The notes under the pieces: generated by a model
What the model saw: only the letters and a program-made list of their open reading frames with translations
Told to the model about the DNA's origin: nothing
Databases searched by the model: none
Position numbers and translations under genes: made by a program
Assembly (NCBI GenBank): GCA_021325275.1
Contig: JAJPHL010000052.1
Location: 1 to 51,589 of the forward strand
From: Terriglobia bacterium
GTDB lineage: Bacteria; Acidobacteriota; Terriglobia; JAJPHL01
DNA: 51,589 nucleotides
Reading direction: 5' to 3'
Shown: one piece after another, positions 1-8,660 of the stretch
How positions within the stretch are numbered: the first letter of the stretch is position 1
Layout: each line of letters starts with the position of its first letter

Positions 1-112
1 CCTTTTGCCTTTTGCCTTTTGCCTTTTGCCTTTTGCCTTTTGCCTTTTGCCTTTTGATTTTTGATTTTTGATTTTTGATTTTTGATTTTTGATTTTTGAT
101 TTTTGATTTTTG
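1..112. repeat. Two adjoining heptamer microsatellites
   Basis: Eight perfect copies of CCTTTTG (1-56) run directly into eight perfect copies of ATTTTTG (57-112). The two units differ only at their first two bases, so one array probably arose from the other by substitution and slippage. The tract lies downstream of the terminator of the receptor gene at 210-3761 and is cut by the window edge, so it may extend further left. Confidence 0.95.
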
Positions 113-154
113 ATTTCGATTCCCGTCCGGGGCGCTGGTCGGCAGCCCAGGCGC

Positions 155-200
155 CAAAACAAAAAGGGCGCGGTCCGTGAGGTCCGCGCCCTTTCTGTTT
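155..200 (-). terminator. Rho-independent terminator of the receptor gene at 210-3761
   Basis: A GC-rich stem pairs GGGCGCGG (166-173) with CCGCGCCC (184-191), lengthened by an A/T stretch, around a short GTGA-type loop. Read on the minus strand it is followed by a T-rich tail, and it sits just past the TAA of the receptor gene. Confidence 0.85.
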
Positions 201-209
201 TAAGGGTGT

Positions 210-3200
210 TTAGAACGTAAGACGCGCCCCGACTTGCAACTGACGCTGCGTGCACAAGCCGCATTGCGACGTGATCACGCTGTAGCCGTTGTAGTTGGTC
301 TGGCCGGTTGACGTCACGCTCTGATTGGCAAACGTGGCGCCGGGATTGCCGAAGTTCGGGTGATTGAACAAGTTGAACGCATCACCCAGAAGCTGGAACT
401 TCAGGCGGCCTTCCCTCAGTAAGTCGAAGGTACGAGCCACGCGGAAGTCGATATTCAGGAAACCCGGCCCCGTTAGGATGTTGCGTTGCGTGTTTCCGAG
501 CGTGTTGGTCGCCGGATTGGCAAAAGCCGTGCCGTCGAAGTACGGCGAATTGGCATCGTGCCCACCGTAGACTTTAACCACCGGATTCACTTGGTTGGCG
601 CTCTGGCTTTGTCCGCCGCAATTGCACGTGATCCCCGATCCCACCGTGAACGGGAGTCCCGTGTACCGGACGAAGGTGCCACTAAGTTGCCAGCCGCCCA
701 GCAGCAGCGCCGGCACGCCGTTTTGCGCCCACTTGTGTCCGTGACCAAAAGGCACTTGGTAAATCTCGGACAGCGTGAACGTTTGTCCGCGATTGAATCC
801 CGAGTTGCCCCAGGATTGCAGCGCGTTGTACGGCCAAGTGCGCCACAGCGTACCGTCGCCATTGTCGCCGTTGATGTTGTCCTGCGCGTGCGAGTACGTG
901 TAGGCGATGATGACCTGCGACGATCCCCAGCGCTTCTTCGTTTGGGCCTGCAACGATTCGTACTTCGTGCCGCCGTACGGATAGTACGAGTTCATGTCAT
1001 TGGTATCAAACGGCGCCAGCAAGCGGCCGTTGTTGCCGGTTCCCGGCAGTGATCCGTTGATGTTGGCTTGCATCATCAACCGCAATCCGTGCGAACCGAC
1101 GTAGCCGACTTCCCCGACCCAGCTCGACGAGAATTCATGCTGGATAAACAAGTTCCAGGCCTGAATGTATCCGCGATCCTGGTTCTGCTGGAAGGTTCCG
1201 GTCGACAGCGAAGGCAAGAAGTTCGTGGTCGTCTGCACCAGCGGGCCGGTGCACGCGGCGTTCGGGCAAGCCGAAGTGAATACGCCTTTGGAAATGTCCG
1301 GATAGGTCGGCGTCGGAATACCCGTAACCAGCGTGGAGCCGCCCAGCGAACCGGCCGCCGGCGTGACACCGGCGTTGGTGATGAACTGGCCGCTGTTGGC
1401 CGGCGAAAAGTCCTGATTCACGACTGACGGGAACTGGTTGCGCTGATTGCGGAAGTTGTCCGGATCAATTGTGATTCCATAACCGCCGCGGACCACCGTC
1501 TTTTCCGTCAAGCGATACGCCAAGCCCAAGCGCGGCGCGAAACCCTTCTTCGTGGCGTTGGCGCCGGTGTCGCAGGGCGTTGATGCTTCGCAGCCGATCA
1601 AGATCGTATCGGTGACCGGATCGAAACGGTTCGCGCCGTAGTGATCGTGCGCATAGATCGGGTAATACTCCCAGCGGATTCCGTAGCTGATGGTCAGCTT
1701 GGAGTTGAACTGCCACTGATCGCGCGCGTAAAAACTGTAATCGGAAAAGCGCAGCGAGTTGGGATCGGTGAACTGCGTCACCTTGCCCATGTGCGACGGG
1801 TCGCCCAACAGGAAGGCCGCCCACGAGTTGTAGGCTCCACCCGCAAAATTGACGGTGTTAAACGTTCCGCAAGAAGCGGCCGACGCGCCGCCGTTCACAC
1901 ACAGGTCGGTGAGGAGGCCGTCGAAGCCGAACGTACCGCGCGCCGTACCGAACGTTCCGCCTTGCGGCTGGAAGTGGTTCAACGCGTAGTGATCGTACTG
2001 GACTCCGAATCGCAGGTTGTGCGAGCCGTGAACCTTGGTCAGGTTGTACGACGTGGTGTATTGATTGTCGCGGAACAGGAACGGGCTGCCCGTATTGGTG
2101 TTGCCAATGTTGGCGAATCCGCTCACCTGAAATCCGGGGACGCCTTGGTAGTCGAGACCCGGACCGTTGGTTCCCGGAATGTTCAACTGCGAGCTTCCGT
2201 AGTCCCCGTTGGACTCGTCACCGTCGGCGCCAATGTGCTGGCGCGTATAGCCGACGTTGCCGTCCAAGAACAGCGTGTTGCTGATGGCGTACGTGAACCC
2301 GATCGCGGTGGTCTGCACTTTTCCGCCCGCATGACCGGGGTTGCCGCCGTTGAACGCATCGCCGCCGGCGATCGGTCCCAGAACGAGCGGAGTGAAGATG
2401 TCCATAGGAAGGGCGCTATAACGGCCCCAAACGCCAATCTTGTCGTTGACGTTGTAGTTGATCTTCGCGTCGTAGTTGTTGCGATGCGAGTAGGTGAATC
2501 CGTACGCGTCGTAATTGACAGTGGTTTGATTCGGGCGCGTCAACGCCGGCAACTGCCCTGTGAGAGTGGCGGCTGCCGCGCTGATGCGCGCCCCAGGAAT
2601 TGTGTTGCTCGGGAACGGAATGCGTCCCGTGCCGTTGACGTTTCCGGTGAGCGGGTCCCAAATGCACTGCTGCGGCGCCGAATTGGTGGACGTGATGGCC
2701 GCCGGGTTGCAGTTCAGCGCACTAAAGTTGCCCGTGCGCCAAGGCGCCACCGGCAGCGTCAGGTTGGGCGATTGTCCGAACTGATTGCGCTTCGTATCTT
2801 GCCAATCGAAGAAGAAGAACAGCTTGTTGCGGCCGTTGTAGAGTTTCGGAATCCACACGGGACCGCCGACGAACAATCCATATTGATTGAAGACGTTCTT
2901 GGGCGGAGGCGCGGTGTTGGTGTGGCTGAAGTAAGCGACTGCGGTCTCGGCGTTGTTCTGGTTGTATTCGAAGAGTCCGCCATGCAGTTGGTTAGTGCCG
3001 CTCTTGATCGCCACGTTCACCGCCGCGCCGCCTGCCGTTCCCTGCTCGGCGTCGAAGCTATTGGTGACGATGTTGACGGTCTGGATCGCGTCGGTCGGAG
3101 GAATGTAGGCAACGTTCACCGGCAGCCACGGATAGGAAATAGTGGCGCCGTCGAGACGCGTCTGATTGCCTTGCGACGACTGGCCGTTCACAAACACGGT

Positions 3201-3761
3201 CTGCGCGCCCGCCGGATTTCCGGCTTCGGAGTTCGCTTCGCGCGAGCCGTTGTTACCTGCGCCCGGCAACAGATACAGAAGGCCTTGGAAATTGCGGCCG
3301 TTGCGTCCGTTCTCGGGCAGATCGGTGACTTCCTGGCTGGTGATGACGCGCTCGACGTCGCCTTTATCCGTCTGCAGCGCGATCGCTTCCGCGGAAACCT
3401 GCACGCTCTCCGTCGTTTTGGCGATCGTCAGCGCGACGTTGACGCGGCGCAGTTCGTTGTTGCTGATTTGGAGATTGTCTTCCACCACGGTAGCGAAAGA
3501 TGCCGCTTTCACCGTGAGTTTATAGGTGCCCATCTGAAGATCGGTAAAACGATAAACGCCTCGTTCGTCGGTCGTCGCGGATTTGGTCTGCGACGTTCCC
3601 ACGTTGAGGAGATCAACTTTCGCTCCCGGCACTGCCGCGCCACTCGGATCGGTGACGTTGCCGGTTAACGATCCATAAAGTACCTGGGCGCTCGCACCGC
3701 CCACCAAAAGCGCTGCCGCAAGCAGCACTACACCCCACCGGAGCGTTGTCCGTGTGCTCAT
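210..3761 (-). CDS. TonB-dependent receptor, Oar-like, with carboxypeptidase-regulatory-like domain
   Basis: Probably an outer-membrane beta-barrel that takes up large substrates, possibly oligosaccharides, using TonB energy. The 1183-residue protein begins with a signal peptide ending near ASAQ. An Ig-like carboxypeptidase regulatory domain follows (about residues 27-110, GxVTDPSGAAVPGA), then a plug region (ENGRNGRNFQGLL, VFVNGQSSQGNQTRLDGATI) and a long barrel ending in an aromatic terminus (QLQVGARLTF), the usual outer-membrane insertion signal. I chose the ATG at 3761 because a GGGAGGGAG ribosome site lies 8-10 bases upstream and the signal peptide starts there; an in-frame ATG at 3812 has neither. 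It diverges from the receptor at 4158. The substrate cannot be read from sequence. Confidence 0.93.
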   Translation of the reverse strand: MSTRTTLRWGVVLLAAALLVGGASAQVLYGSLTGNVTDPSGAAVPGAKVDLLNVGTSQTKSATTDERGVYRFTDLQMGTYKLTVKAASFATVVEDNLQISNNELRRVNVALTIAKTTESVQVSAEAIALQTDKGDVERVITSQEVTDLPENGRNGRNFQGLLYLLPGAGNNGSREANSEAGNPAGAQTVFVNGQSSQGNQTRLDGATISYPWLPVNVAYIPPTDAIQTVNIVTNSFDAEQGTAGGAAVNVAIKSGTNQLHGGLFEYNQNNAETAVAYFSHTNTAPPPKNVFNQYGLFVGGPVWIPKLYNGRNKLFFFFDWQDTKRNQFGQSPNLTLPVAPWRTGNFSALNCNPAAITSTNSAPQQCIWDPLTGNVNGTGRIPFPSNTIPGARISAAAATLTGQLPALTRPNQTTVNYDAYGFTYSHRNNYDAKINYNVNDKIGVWGRYSALPMDIFTPLVLGPIAGGDAFNGGNPGHAGGKVQTTAIGFTYAISNTLFLDGNVGYTRQHIGADGDESNGDYGSSQLNIPGTNGPGLDYQGVPGFQVSGFANIGNTNTGSPFLFRDNQYTTSYNLTKVHGSHNLRFGVQYDHYALNHFQPQGGTFGTARGTFGFDGLLTDLCVNGGASAASCGTFNTVNFAGGAYNSWAAFLLGDPSHMGKVTQFTDPNSLRFSDYSFYARDQWQFNSKLTISYGIRWEYYPIYAHDHYGANRFDPVTDTILIGCEASTPCDTGANATKKGFAPRLGLAYRLTEKTVVRGGYGITIDPDNFRNQRNQFPSVVNQDFSPANSGQFITNAGVTPAAGSLGGSTLVTGIPTPTYPDISKGVFTSACPNAACTGPLVQTTTNFLPSLSTGTFQQNQDRGYIQAWNLFIQHEFSSSWVGEVGYVGSHGLRLMMQANINGSLPGTGNNGRLLAPFDTNDMNSYYPYGGTKYESLQAQTKKRWGSSQVIIAYTYSHAQDNINGDNGDGTLWRTWPYNALQSWGNSGFNRGQTFTLSEIYQVPFGHGHKWAQNGVPALLLGGWQLSGTFVRYTGLPFTVGSGITCNCGGQSQSANQVNPVVKVYGGHDANSPYFDGTAFANPATNTLGNTQRNILTGPGFLNIDFRVARTFDLLREGRLKFQLLGDAFNLFNHPNFGNPGATFANQSVTSTGQTNYNGYSVITSQCGLCTQRQLQVGARLTF

Positions 3762-4157
3762 TTTGTTGTACTCCCTCCCAAACGCCACGTAGTTTGTTGT
3801 GGCCTCAAACAAAGTGTTCTCTAAAGCTATTCAAAAGTCAAGAAGTTCGTAGGAAAAATTTTGAGCGTTCATCACTGAGATAAAGTCGGCGTGATCACAC
3901 TCCAGCAAACGGCAGGCGCGCGGACACAGCAGGTTGGAGTAGCGTCTGTTACGGTTTGCTACGGTGTCAACACCCCCAAGAATCGCCTTGACAAAGGCTT
4001 AAGAAGTGGACAAAGCTTTGTTGGGAAACGCTGGGGTACGGGTTGGCCTCTTGAGCCTTGCGAGAGGGTAACAAGATTTCCTCACGGCATAGAGATGTAG
4101 CCCGCCCGGATGTGATAACGTTTCCAGCGCTTCTGAAATTTGGGGAGGGTTCTTACT
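3762..4157. other. Divergent intergenic region between two TonB-dependent receptor genes
   Basis: This 396-base stretch has no convincing gene. It must hold the promoters of both receptors. A TTGACA (3988-3993) and, on the minus strand, a TTGACT near 3840 could be -35 boxes, but neither has a good -10 at normal spacing. A LacI-type operator lies at 4113-4126 and a GGTGT/ACACC inverted repeat at 3963-3974. Confidence 0.6.
4113..4126. promoter_or_regulatory. LacI/GalR-family operator-like palindrome
   Basis: TGATAACGTTTCCA matches the LacI/GalR consensus TGNAANCGNTTNCA at nine of ten defined positions, with the typical central CG flanked by AA and TT. It lies 32 bases upstream of the receptor start at 4158. 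Position and motif fit sugar-responsive repression, but no regulator gene is in the window. Confidence 0.5.
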
Positions 4158-7100
4158 ATGAACCGACGCTTCTTGGGTGCGCCGGCTTGTGCCGGTGCGT
4201 TTGTGTTAGTGACCGTAATGCTCTGCGCGGCGGGACTCAGCGCGCAGGCCGTGGCCGTCGCGGAAATCGACGGCGTCGTGACCGACGCTTCGGGAAAGGT
4301 GGTTCCCGGCGCGCAAGTCATCGCGACTGAAATCGACAAGCATCTGATTCGTCAAACGACGTCCGGCGCGGAAGGGCGCTTTAGCCTTCCCGACCTGCCG
4401 ATCGGCCCGTACACGCTGGAAGTGAAGGCGCCGGGCTTCAAGGATTACCGTCAGACCGGCATCGAATTGCGTACTGCGCAGAACACCGAGATCAACATTC
4501 AGTTGACGGTGGGCGCGGTGACCGAATCGGTGGAAGTGGTCGCTAATGCGGCGATGGTGGAAACCAAGGACGCGGCGCTCGGCCAAGTCATGGATCAGCG
4601 CAAGATCGAGGAGCTGCCGCTTAACGGCCGCAATCCGATCTCCTTGATCACACTGACTGGCGCGGGCACGCAGGACACGCCGTCCGGCGGCGATCTCACC
4701 GGATCGAAGAACATCCAAGGATCGAACGGCTCGGTGACTTATTCAATCGGCGGCAGCCAAGCCAACGGCATCAGCTTCCTGCTGGACGGCGGCGATAACA
4801 ACGACTCGTTCAGCAACGTGAACATGCCGATCCCGGTGCCCGACATGCTCGCCGAATTCAACGTGCAGGCCAACGCGCTGCAAGCGCAGTATGGATTGCA
4901 CCCCGGCGCGGTGGTGAACATCGTCACCAAGTCCGGATCGAACGCGTTCCACGGCGATCTTTTCGATTATCTCCGCAATTATGAGTTGAATGCGCGTCCC
5001 AAGGGCTTGGTGCAGACCAATGCGGCCGGCGCCATCACGTCGAACCTCCAGACAGGGCGCGACTCGTTGAAGCGCAATCAGTACGGCGGCGTCGCCGGCG
5101 GACGAATCATCCGCGACAAGCTGTTCTTCTTTGCCGGATATCAGCAGACCACACAACGCCTGACGCCAACCACGACCACGGCGCACGTGCCCACGGCGCT
5201 GACCCTCGCCGGCAACTTCCAGGTGGAAGACGCCGCGACATCGACCGGCGGCTGCCAGTCGAAGGCGATCACCCTGAAGGATCCGCTCACTGGATTGGCG
5301 TTCCCGAACCAAACGATTCCCTCGACGCGCATGGACCCGGCGTCGATGAACTTGCTGAAGAATTACATTCCCGTGTCCACGGACAATTGCGGTGTGTTCT
5401 TCTACGGCCAGCTCGCCAACAACCCCGACTGGCAGTTGATCAGCCGCATCGACTTCGTGAAGAGCGACAAGCACGATATGTACGCGCGCTGGTACACCTA
5501 CAATTACACGGCGCTGACCTTCTTCGACGGCAAGAACGCTTTGACCACCGGCCCGAATCCCGGCAACAAGGACGAAACGAACTCGATCACGTTCGGCGAT
5601 ACCTACACGGTCAGCCCGACGCAGGTGAACAGCTTCCACGCTACCTGGAATCGTCGCGCGGACAATCGCGGCGCGCCGCCCAACCTGTTCGGACCGAATA
5701 CGCTGGGCATCAAGCCCTTTGCCGAGAACATGCCGGATAACTACATCCAGATCTCGGTATCGAACTACTTTAACGTGGCGTGCGGAACGTGCGCTCCCGG
5801 ATACTTCAACATCAACACGTATCAGTTGTCTGACGACTATCAGATGACCAAGGGCCGCCACCAGCTCTCCTTCGGTTTCGACTTCCGCAAGCAGCAGTTC
5901 AATTCCACTAACAACCAGCAGTCCAACGGACAGTGGGCGTTCGGAACGGCGGAGACCGGCGACGGACTCGGCGACACCGAGATCGGCGCCTTGAGCTCGT
6001 TGACCGACGGCAACGCGCTTTCCGATTACATGCGGCAAACCGTGTTCGCCGCCTACGCGCAGGATAGCTGGCGCATCACGCCGCATTTGACGATCAATTA
6101 CGGACTCCGCTGGGAGCCGTTGCAGCCCGCGGTCGACAAGCAGTGCCGCGGCAATCAGGTCTCGGTGGCGGCGTTTCTCTCCGGTTTCCACAGCGCGCAG
6201 TATCCCGCCGCGCCGGCCGGCTTGCTGTTCGGCAACGACGGCTTGAACAAGAACGGCTGCCAGTTCGCCGACTCGCACTGGCTCGACGTTTCCCCGCGCT
6301 TCGGCGCGGTGTGGGATCCCTTCGGCGATGGCAAGACCTCGATCCGGATGGGCGTCGCTTTGATGCACGATTCCACTGAGTTGTTCTATCCGGAACGCTG
6401 GACAACGAATCCGCCGTACGCGTCTTCAGTGTCTCTCGGACAAGGAAAAGGCATCGGCGCCCCGGGCGCACAAGGTATCTCGGGACCGTTCTCCAACCCC
6501 TGGCTGGGCGTTCCGGGCGGCGATCCGTTCCCGGGCGCGGCCACCTTCCCGCTCTCCAGCGCCTACGTGAGCATTCCGCCGGATGTGCCGGCCACCTACC
6601 TGATGAACTGGACGATGAGCATTCAGCATCAGTTCGCGAAGGACTGGCTGGCGTCGATCACCTACTTGGGGAACCACTCGGTCCATCTCTACGGACAGTA
6701 CGACCTCAACGTGGCATTGCCGGTCGCGAATCCCAATTCGACGAATGAAAACTCGTCGAATGAACCGCAACGGCGCACCTTGGCCTTGCTGAATCCAGCA
6801 CAGGGCGCGTACTACGCCGTCGTTGGTCAAACCGATCCGGGCGGCACGTCGTTCTACAACGCGATCCTCGGCAAGGTGGAGAAGCGTTTTTCCACCCACT
6901 ATACGATCCTGATGAATTACACGTATTCGCATTGCATCAGCAACGTGGACTTCACGGGTGAGTTGACCGGCAACGCGTACCAGAATCCGCACGACCGCCG
7001 GGCCGAAACCAGCAATTGCGCTTCGGATCGCCGCCAGATCTTCAACACGTCGTTGGTGGCGTCGAGCCCGGGCTTCGGCCATGGCTTCGCGAAACAACTC

Positions 7101-7655
7101 ACCAAGGATTGGCAAGTCGCCCCGCTGATTACACTGCAGAGCGGTTCGCCGCTCACCGTGACCGACGGCGCGGACGTTTCGCTCTCCGGTGAAGGTACCG
7201 GCAGCGATCGCCCGAACGTGGTTCCGGGCGTCAGCCTCTATCCCAGCAATCGAAGCCTCACCGCGTGGTTCAACACTGGACTGAACGGTACACCGGCGGT
7301 CTTCTCAGCGGGCTGCAACGTGGCCTCGCCTCCGGGATTCTCGGCTCCGGCGGCGGGCGCGAACTTCTATGCTCCGTTGTCCACGAATCCCTACTGCGTG
7401 CCACTCGGGACTTTCGGCAACGCAACGCGCAATCTCCTGTTTGGACCGGGCACGATCCAGTGGGATATGTCGATCACGCGTCAGTTCGTGATGAAGGAGC
7501 GCTACAAACTCGACCTGCGCGCGGAGTTCTTCAACTTCATGAACCACGCGAACTGGAACAACCCCACAACCGGTATGACCAGTGCTAACTATGGTCAGAT
7601 CACCGGATTCGGTGGCCCGCGCTTGATCGAAATGGCGCTGAAGTTACACTTCTAG
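4158..7655 (+). CDS. TonB-dependent receptor, Oar-like, with carboxypeptidase-regulatory-like domain
   Basis: A 1165-residue outer-membrane receptor: signal peptide (MNRRFLGAPACAGAF... to LSAQ), carboxypeptidase regulatory domain (DGVVTDASGKVVPGAQV), plug with ELPLNGRNPISL and LLDGGDNNDSFSN, then a large beta-barrel ending MALKLHF. The ATG at 4158 is preferred over an in-frame TTG at 4140 because GGGGAGGG (4142-4149) is well spaced before it and the hydrophobic signal starts there. A strong terminator follows at 7678. It belongs to the same family as the genes at 210 and 39524, but the barrels differ widely, so they probably take up different substrates. The LacI-like operator upstream hints at carbohydrate control. 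Confidence 0.94.
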   Translation: MNRRFLGAPACAGAFVLVTVMLCAAGLSAQAVAVAEIDGVVTDASGKVVPGAQVIATEIDKHLIRQTTSGAEGRFSLPDLPIGPYTLEVKAPGFKDYRQTGIELRTAQNTEINIQLTVGAVTESVEVVANAAMVETKDAALGQVMDQRKIEELPLNGRNPISLITLTGAGTQDTPSGGDLTGSKNIQGSNGSVTYSIGGSQANGISFLLDGGDNNDSFSNVNMPIPVPDMLAEFNVQANALQAQYGLHPGAVVNIVTKSGSNAFHGDLFDYLRNYELNARPKGLVQTNAAGAITSNLQTGRDSLKRNQYGGVAGGRIIRDKLFFFAGYQQTTQRLTPTTTTAHVPTALTLAGNFQVEDAATSTGGCQSKAITLKDPLTGLAFPNQTIPSTRMDPASMNLLKNYIPVSTDNCGVFFYGQLANNPDWQLISRIDFVKSDKHDMYARWYTYNYTALTFFDGKNALTTGPNPGNKDETNSITFGDTYTVSPTQVNSFHATWNRRADNRGAPPNLFGPNTLGIKPFAENMPDNYIQISVSNYFNVACGTCAPGYFNINTYQLSDDYQMTKGRHQLSFGFDFRKQQFNSTNNQQSNGQWAFGTAETGDGLGDTEIGALSSLTDGNALSDYMRQTVFAAYAQDSWRITPHLTINYGLRWEPLQPAVDKQCRGNQVSVAAFLSGFHSAQYPAAPAGLLFGNDGLNKNGCQFADSHWLDVSPRFGAVWDPFGDGKTSIRMGVALMHDSTELFYPERWTTNPPYASSVSLGQGKGIGAPGAQGISGPFSNPWLGVPGGDPFPGAATFPLSSAYVSIPPDVPATYLMNWTMSIQHQFAKDWLASITYLGNHSVHLYGQYDLNVALPVANPNSTNENSSNEPQRRTLALLNPAQGAYYAVVGQTDPGGTSFYNAILGKVEKRFSTHYTILMNYTYSHCISNVDFTGELTGNAYQNPHDRRAETSNCASDRRQIFNTSLVASSPGFGHGFAKQLTKDWQVAPLITLQSGSPLTVTDGADVSLSGEGTGSDRPNVVPGVSLYPSNRSLTAWFNTGLNGTPAVFSAGCNVASPPGFSAPAAGANFYAPLSTNPYCVPLGTFGNATRNLLFGPGTIQWDMSITRQFVMKERYKLDLRAEFFNFMNHANWNNPTTGMTSANYGQITGFGGPRLIEMALKLHF

Positions 7656-7677
7656 GCCACTCCGAGTAGGGTTCACC

Positions 7678-7717
7678 GGCCCGCGAGAGGCGACACCTCT
7701 TGCGGGCCTTTTCTTTT
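7678..7717 (+). terminator. Rho-independent terminator
   Basis: GGCCCGCGAGAGG (7678-7690) pairs with CCTCTTGCGGGCC (7696-7708) around CGACA, with a single G-T wobble, and is followed by TTTTCTTTT. It closes the receptor gene at 4158-7655. Confidence 0.93.
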
Positions 7718-7733
7718 GGGCGCAATGAACAGC

Positions 7734-7739
7734 TATAAT
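7734..7739 (+). promoter_or_regulatory. Consensus -10 box (TATAAT) of the methyltransferase gene
   Basis: A perfect TATAAT ends 11 bases before the ATG at 7751. Transcription would start about 4-5 bases before the start codon, and no Shine-Dalgarno is visible, so the mRNA may be nearly leaderless. No good -35 is seen. Confidence 0.55.
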
Positions 7740-7750
7740 CAACCTCTTCG

Positions 7751-8527
7751 ATGATTGGCGCCATCAGAAAACTTCTCGCGCATCCCGACACTCTCGATCT
7801 CAGCATCGACGATCCGCGCACCACCGAGCGGCGGCAAGGCATCATCGAGAGCAATCGGTTTTTGTGGCGAATCTACGACGAGTGGTACCGTGCAATCGCC
7901 GATTCGGTTCCGCTGGGGCCAGGCGGCGCGCTGGAACTGGGTTCGGGAGCGGGTTTTCTGACGCGATACATACCGGGACTCATTACGTCGGAGATTTTCA
8001 CGTGCCCCAACTTACAAATTGTCCTCGACGCCCGCCGATTGCCCTTCGCCGACGCGGCTTTGAAGGCCATCGTGATGGTCGACGTGTTTCACCACATTCC
8101 CGATAGCCGGTCGTTTCTCGAGGAAGCGCGCCGGTGCCTGCGGCCGGGTGGCCGCCTCGTGATGATTGAACCGTGGGTTTCCACTTGGTCGCGGCGGATC
8201 TATACGAACCTGCACCACGAGCCCTTTCTCCCCGAAGCCAAAGAGTGGAGCTTTCCGGAACGCGGTCCACTTTCGGGCGCCAACGGTGCACTTCCCTGGA
8301 TTGTTTTCGAGCGCGACCGGCGCGAATTCGAGTCGCGCTTCCCGGAATTCACGATCCAAACGGTGCGGCCCTTCATGCCCTTCCGCTATCTCGTCTCGGG
8401 CGGAGTGTCGATGCGCCAACTGATGCCGGCGGCGACATTTGGTCTGTGGCGCGGGATTGAGTCAATGCTGGGCCCGTGGCGGCAGCATTGGTCAATGTTC
8501 GCCTTCGTTCAGGTTGAGAGGCATTAG
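7751..8527 (+). CDS. Class I SAM-dependent methyltransferase (Methyltransf_11 type)
   Basis: Transfers a methyl group from S-adenosylmethionine to an unknown acceptor. The 258-residue protein shows the SAM-binding glycine loop LELGSGAGF (about residues 60-68), then VDVFHHIPDSRSFLEEARRC and LRPGGRLVMIEP, the motif order of the Methyltransf_11 group often involved in lipid, quinone or glycan modification. No signal peptide or membrane segment is seen. It stands alone on the plus strand between a terminator and convergent minus-strand genes. A TATAAT 11 bases before the ATG suggests its own promoter and a very short leader. The substrate is unknown. Confidence 0.88.
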   Translation: MIGAIRKLLAHPDTLDLSIDDPRTTERRQGIIESNRFLWRIYDEWYRAIADSVPLGPGGALELGSGAGFLTRYIPGLITSEIFTCPNLQIVLDARRLPFADAALKAIVMVDVFHHIPDSRSFLEEARRCLRPGGRLVMIEPWVSTWSRRIYTNLHHEPFLPEAKEWSFPERGPLSGANGALPWIVFERDRREFESRFPEFTIQTVRPFMPFRYLVSGGVSMRQLMPAATFGLWRGIESMLGPWRQHWSMFAFVQVERH

Positions 8528-8650
8528 ACCGAAAACACGCGACCTCAGTGCAGTCCTAGCAAAATCTGCACCAGGCGATGCACGATCAGTTCGTGGAGCG
8601 TCAATAGTTCGCGATTGGCGCGCGCGATCAATTCGGCCAGTTTCCGTGTG
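8528..8650 (-). pseudogene. Decayed C-terminal fragment of a xylose-isomerase-like gene
   Basis: Minus-strand translation gives ELIARANRELLTLHELIVHR and then LVQILLGLH, a stop, and GRV. This closely matches the last 40 or so residues of the isomerase at 10845-12083 (ANRELLTLHELIAHR, LVQILLGLHRGRV). By eye about 79% of bases are identical over some 113 positions. The arginine codon CGG after LLGLH is TGA here. The fragment has no start, abuts the methyltransferase stop, and lies directly downstream of the SBBP gene, so that gene sits between an intact and a broken isomerase tail. Confidence 0.85.
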
Positions 8651-8660
8651 ATGGTCAGAT

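Noticed and set aside
1-112. Possible CRISPR array at the left edge
   Set aside because: The repeats are seven bases long, contiguous and without spacers, so this is a microsatellite.
1641-3668. Long plus-strand open frame opposite the first receptor
   Set aside because: It lies entirely antisense to the receptor, has no ribosome site or domain, and is Arg/Val-rich as expected for the mirror of a GC-rich gene.
8528-8650. TGA in the isomerase fragment as a second selenocysteine codon
   Set aside because: The intact copy has Arg, not Cys, at that position, the fragment has no start, and it is otherwise degenerate. It is a nonsense mutation in a relic.
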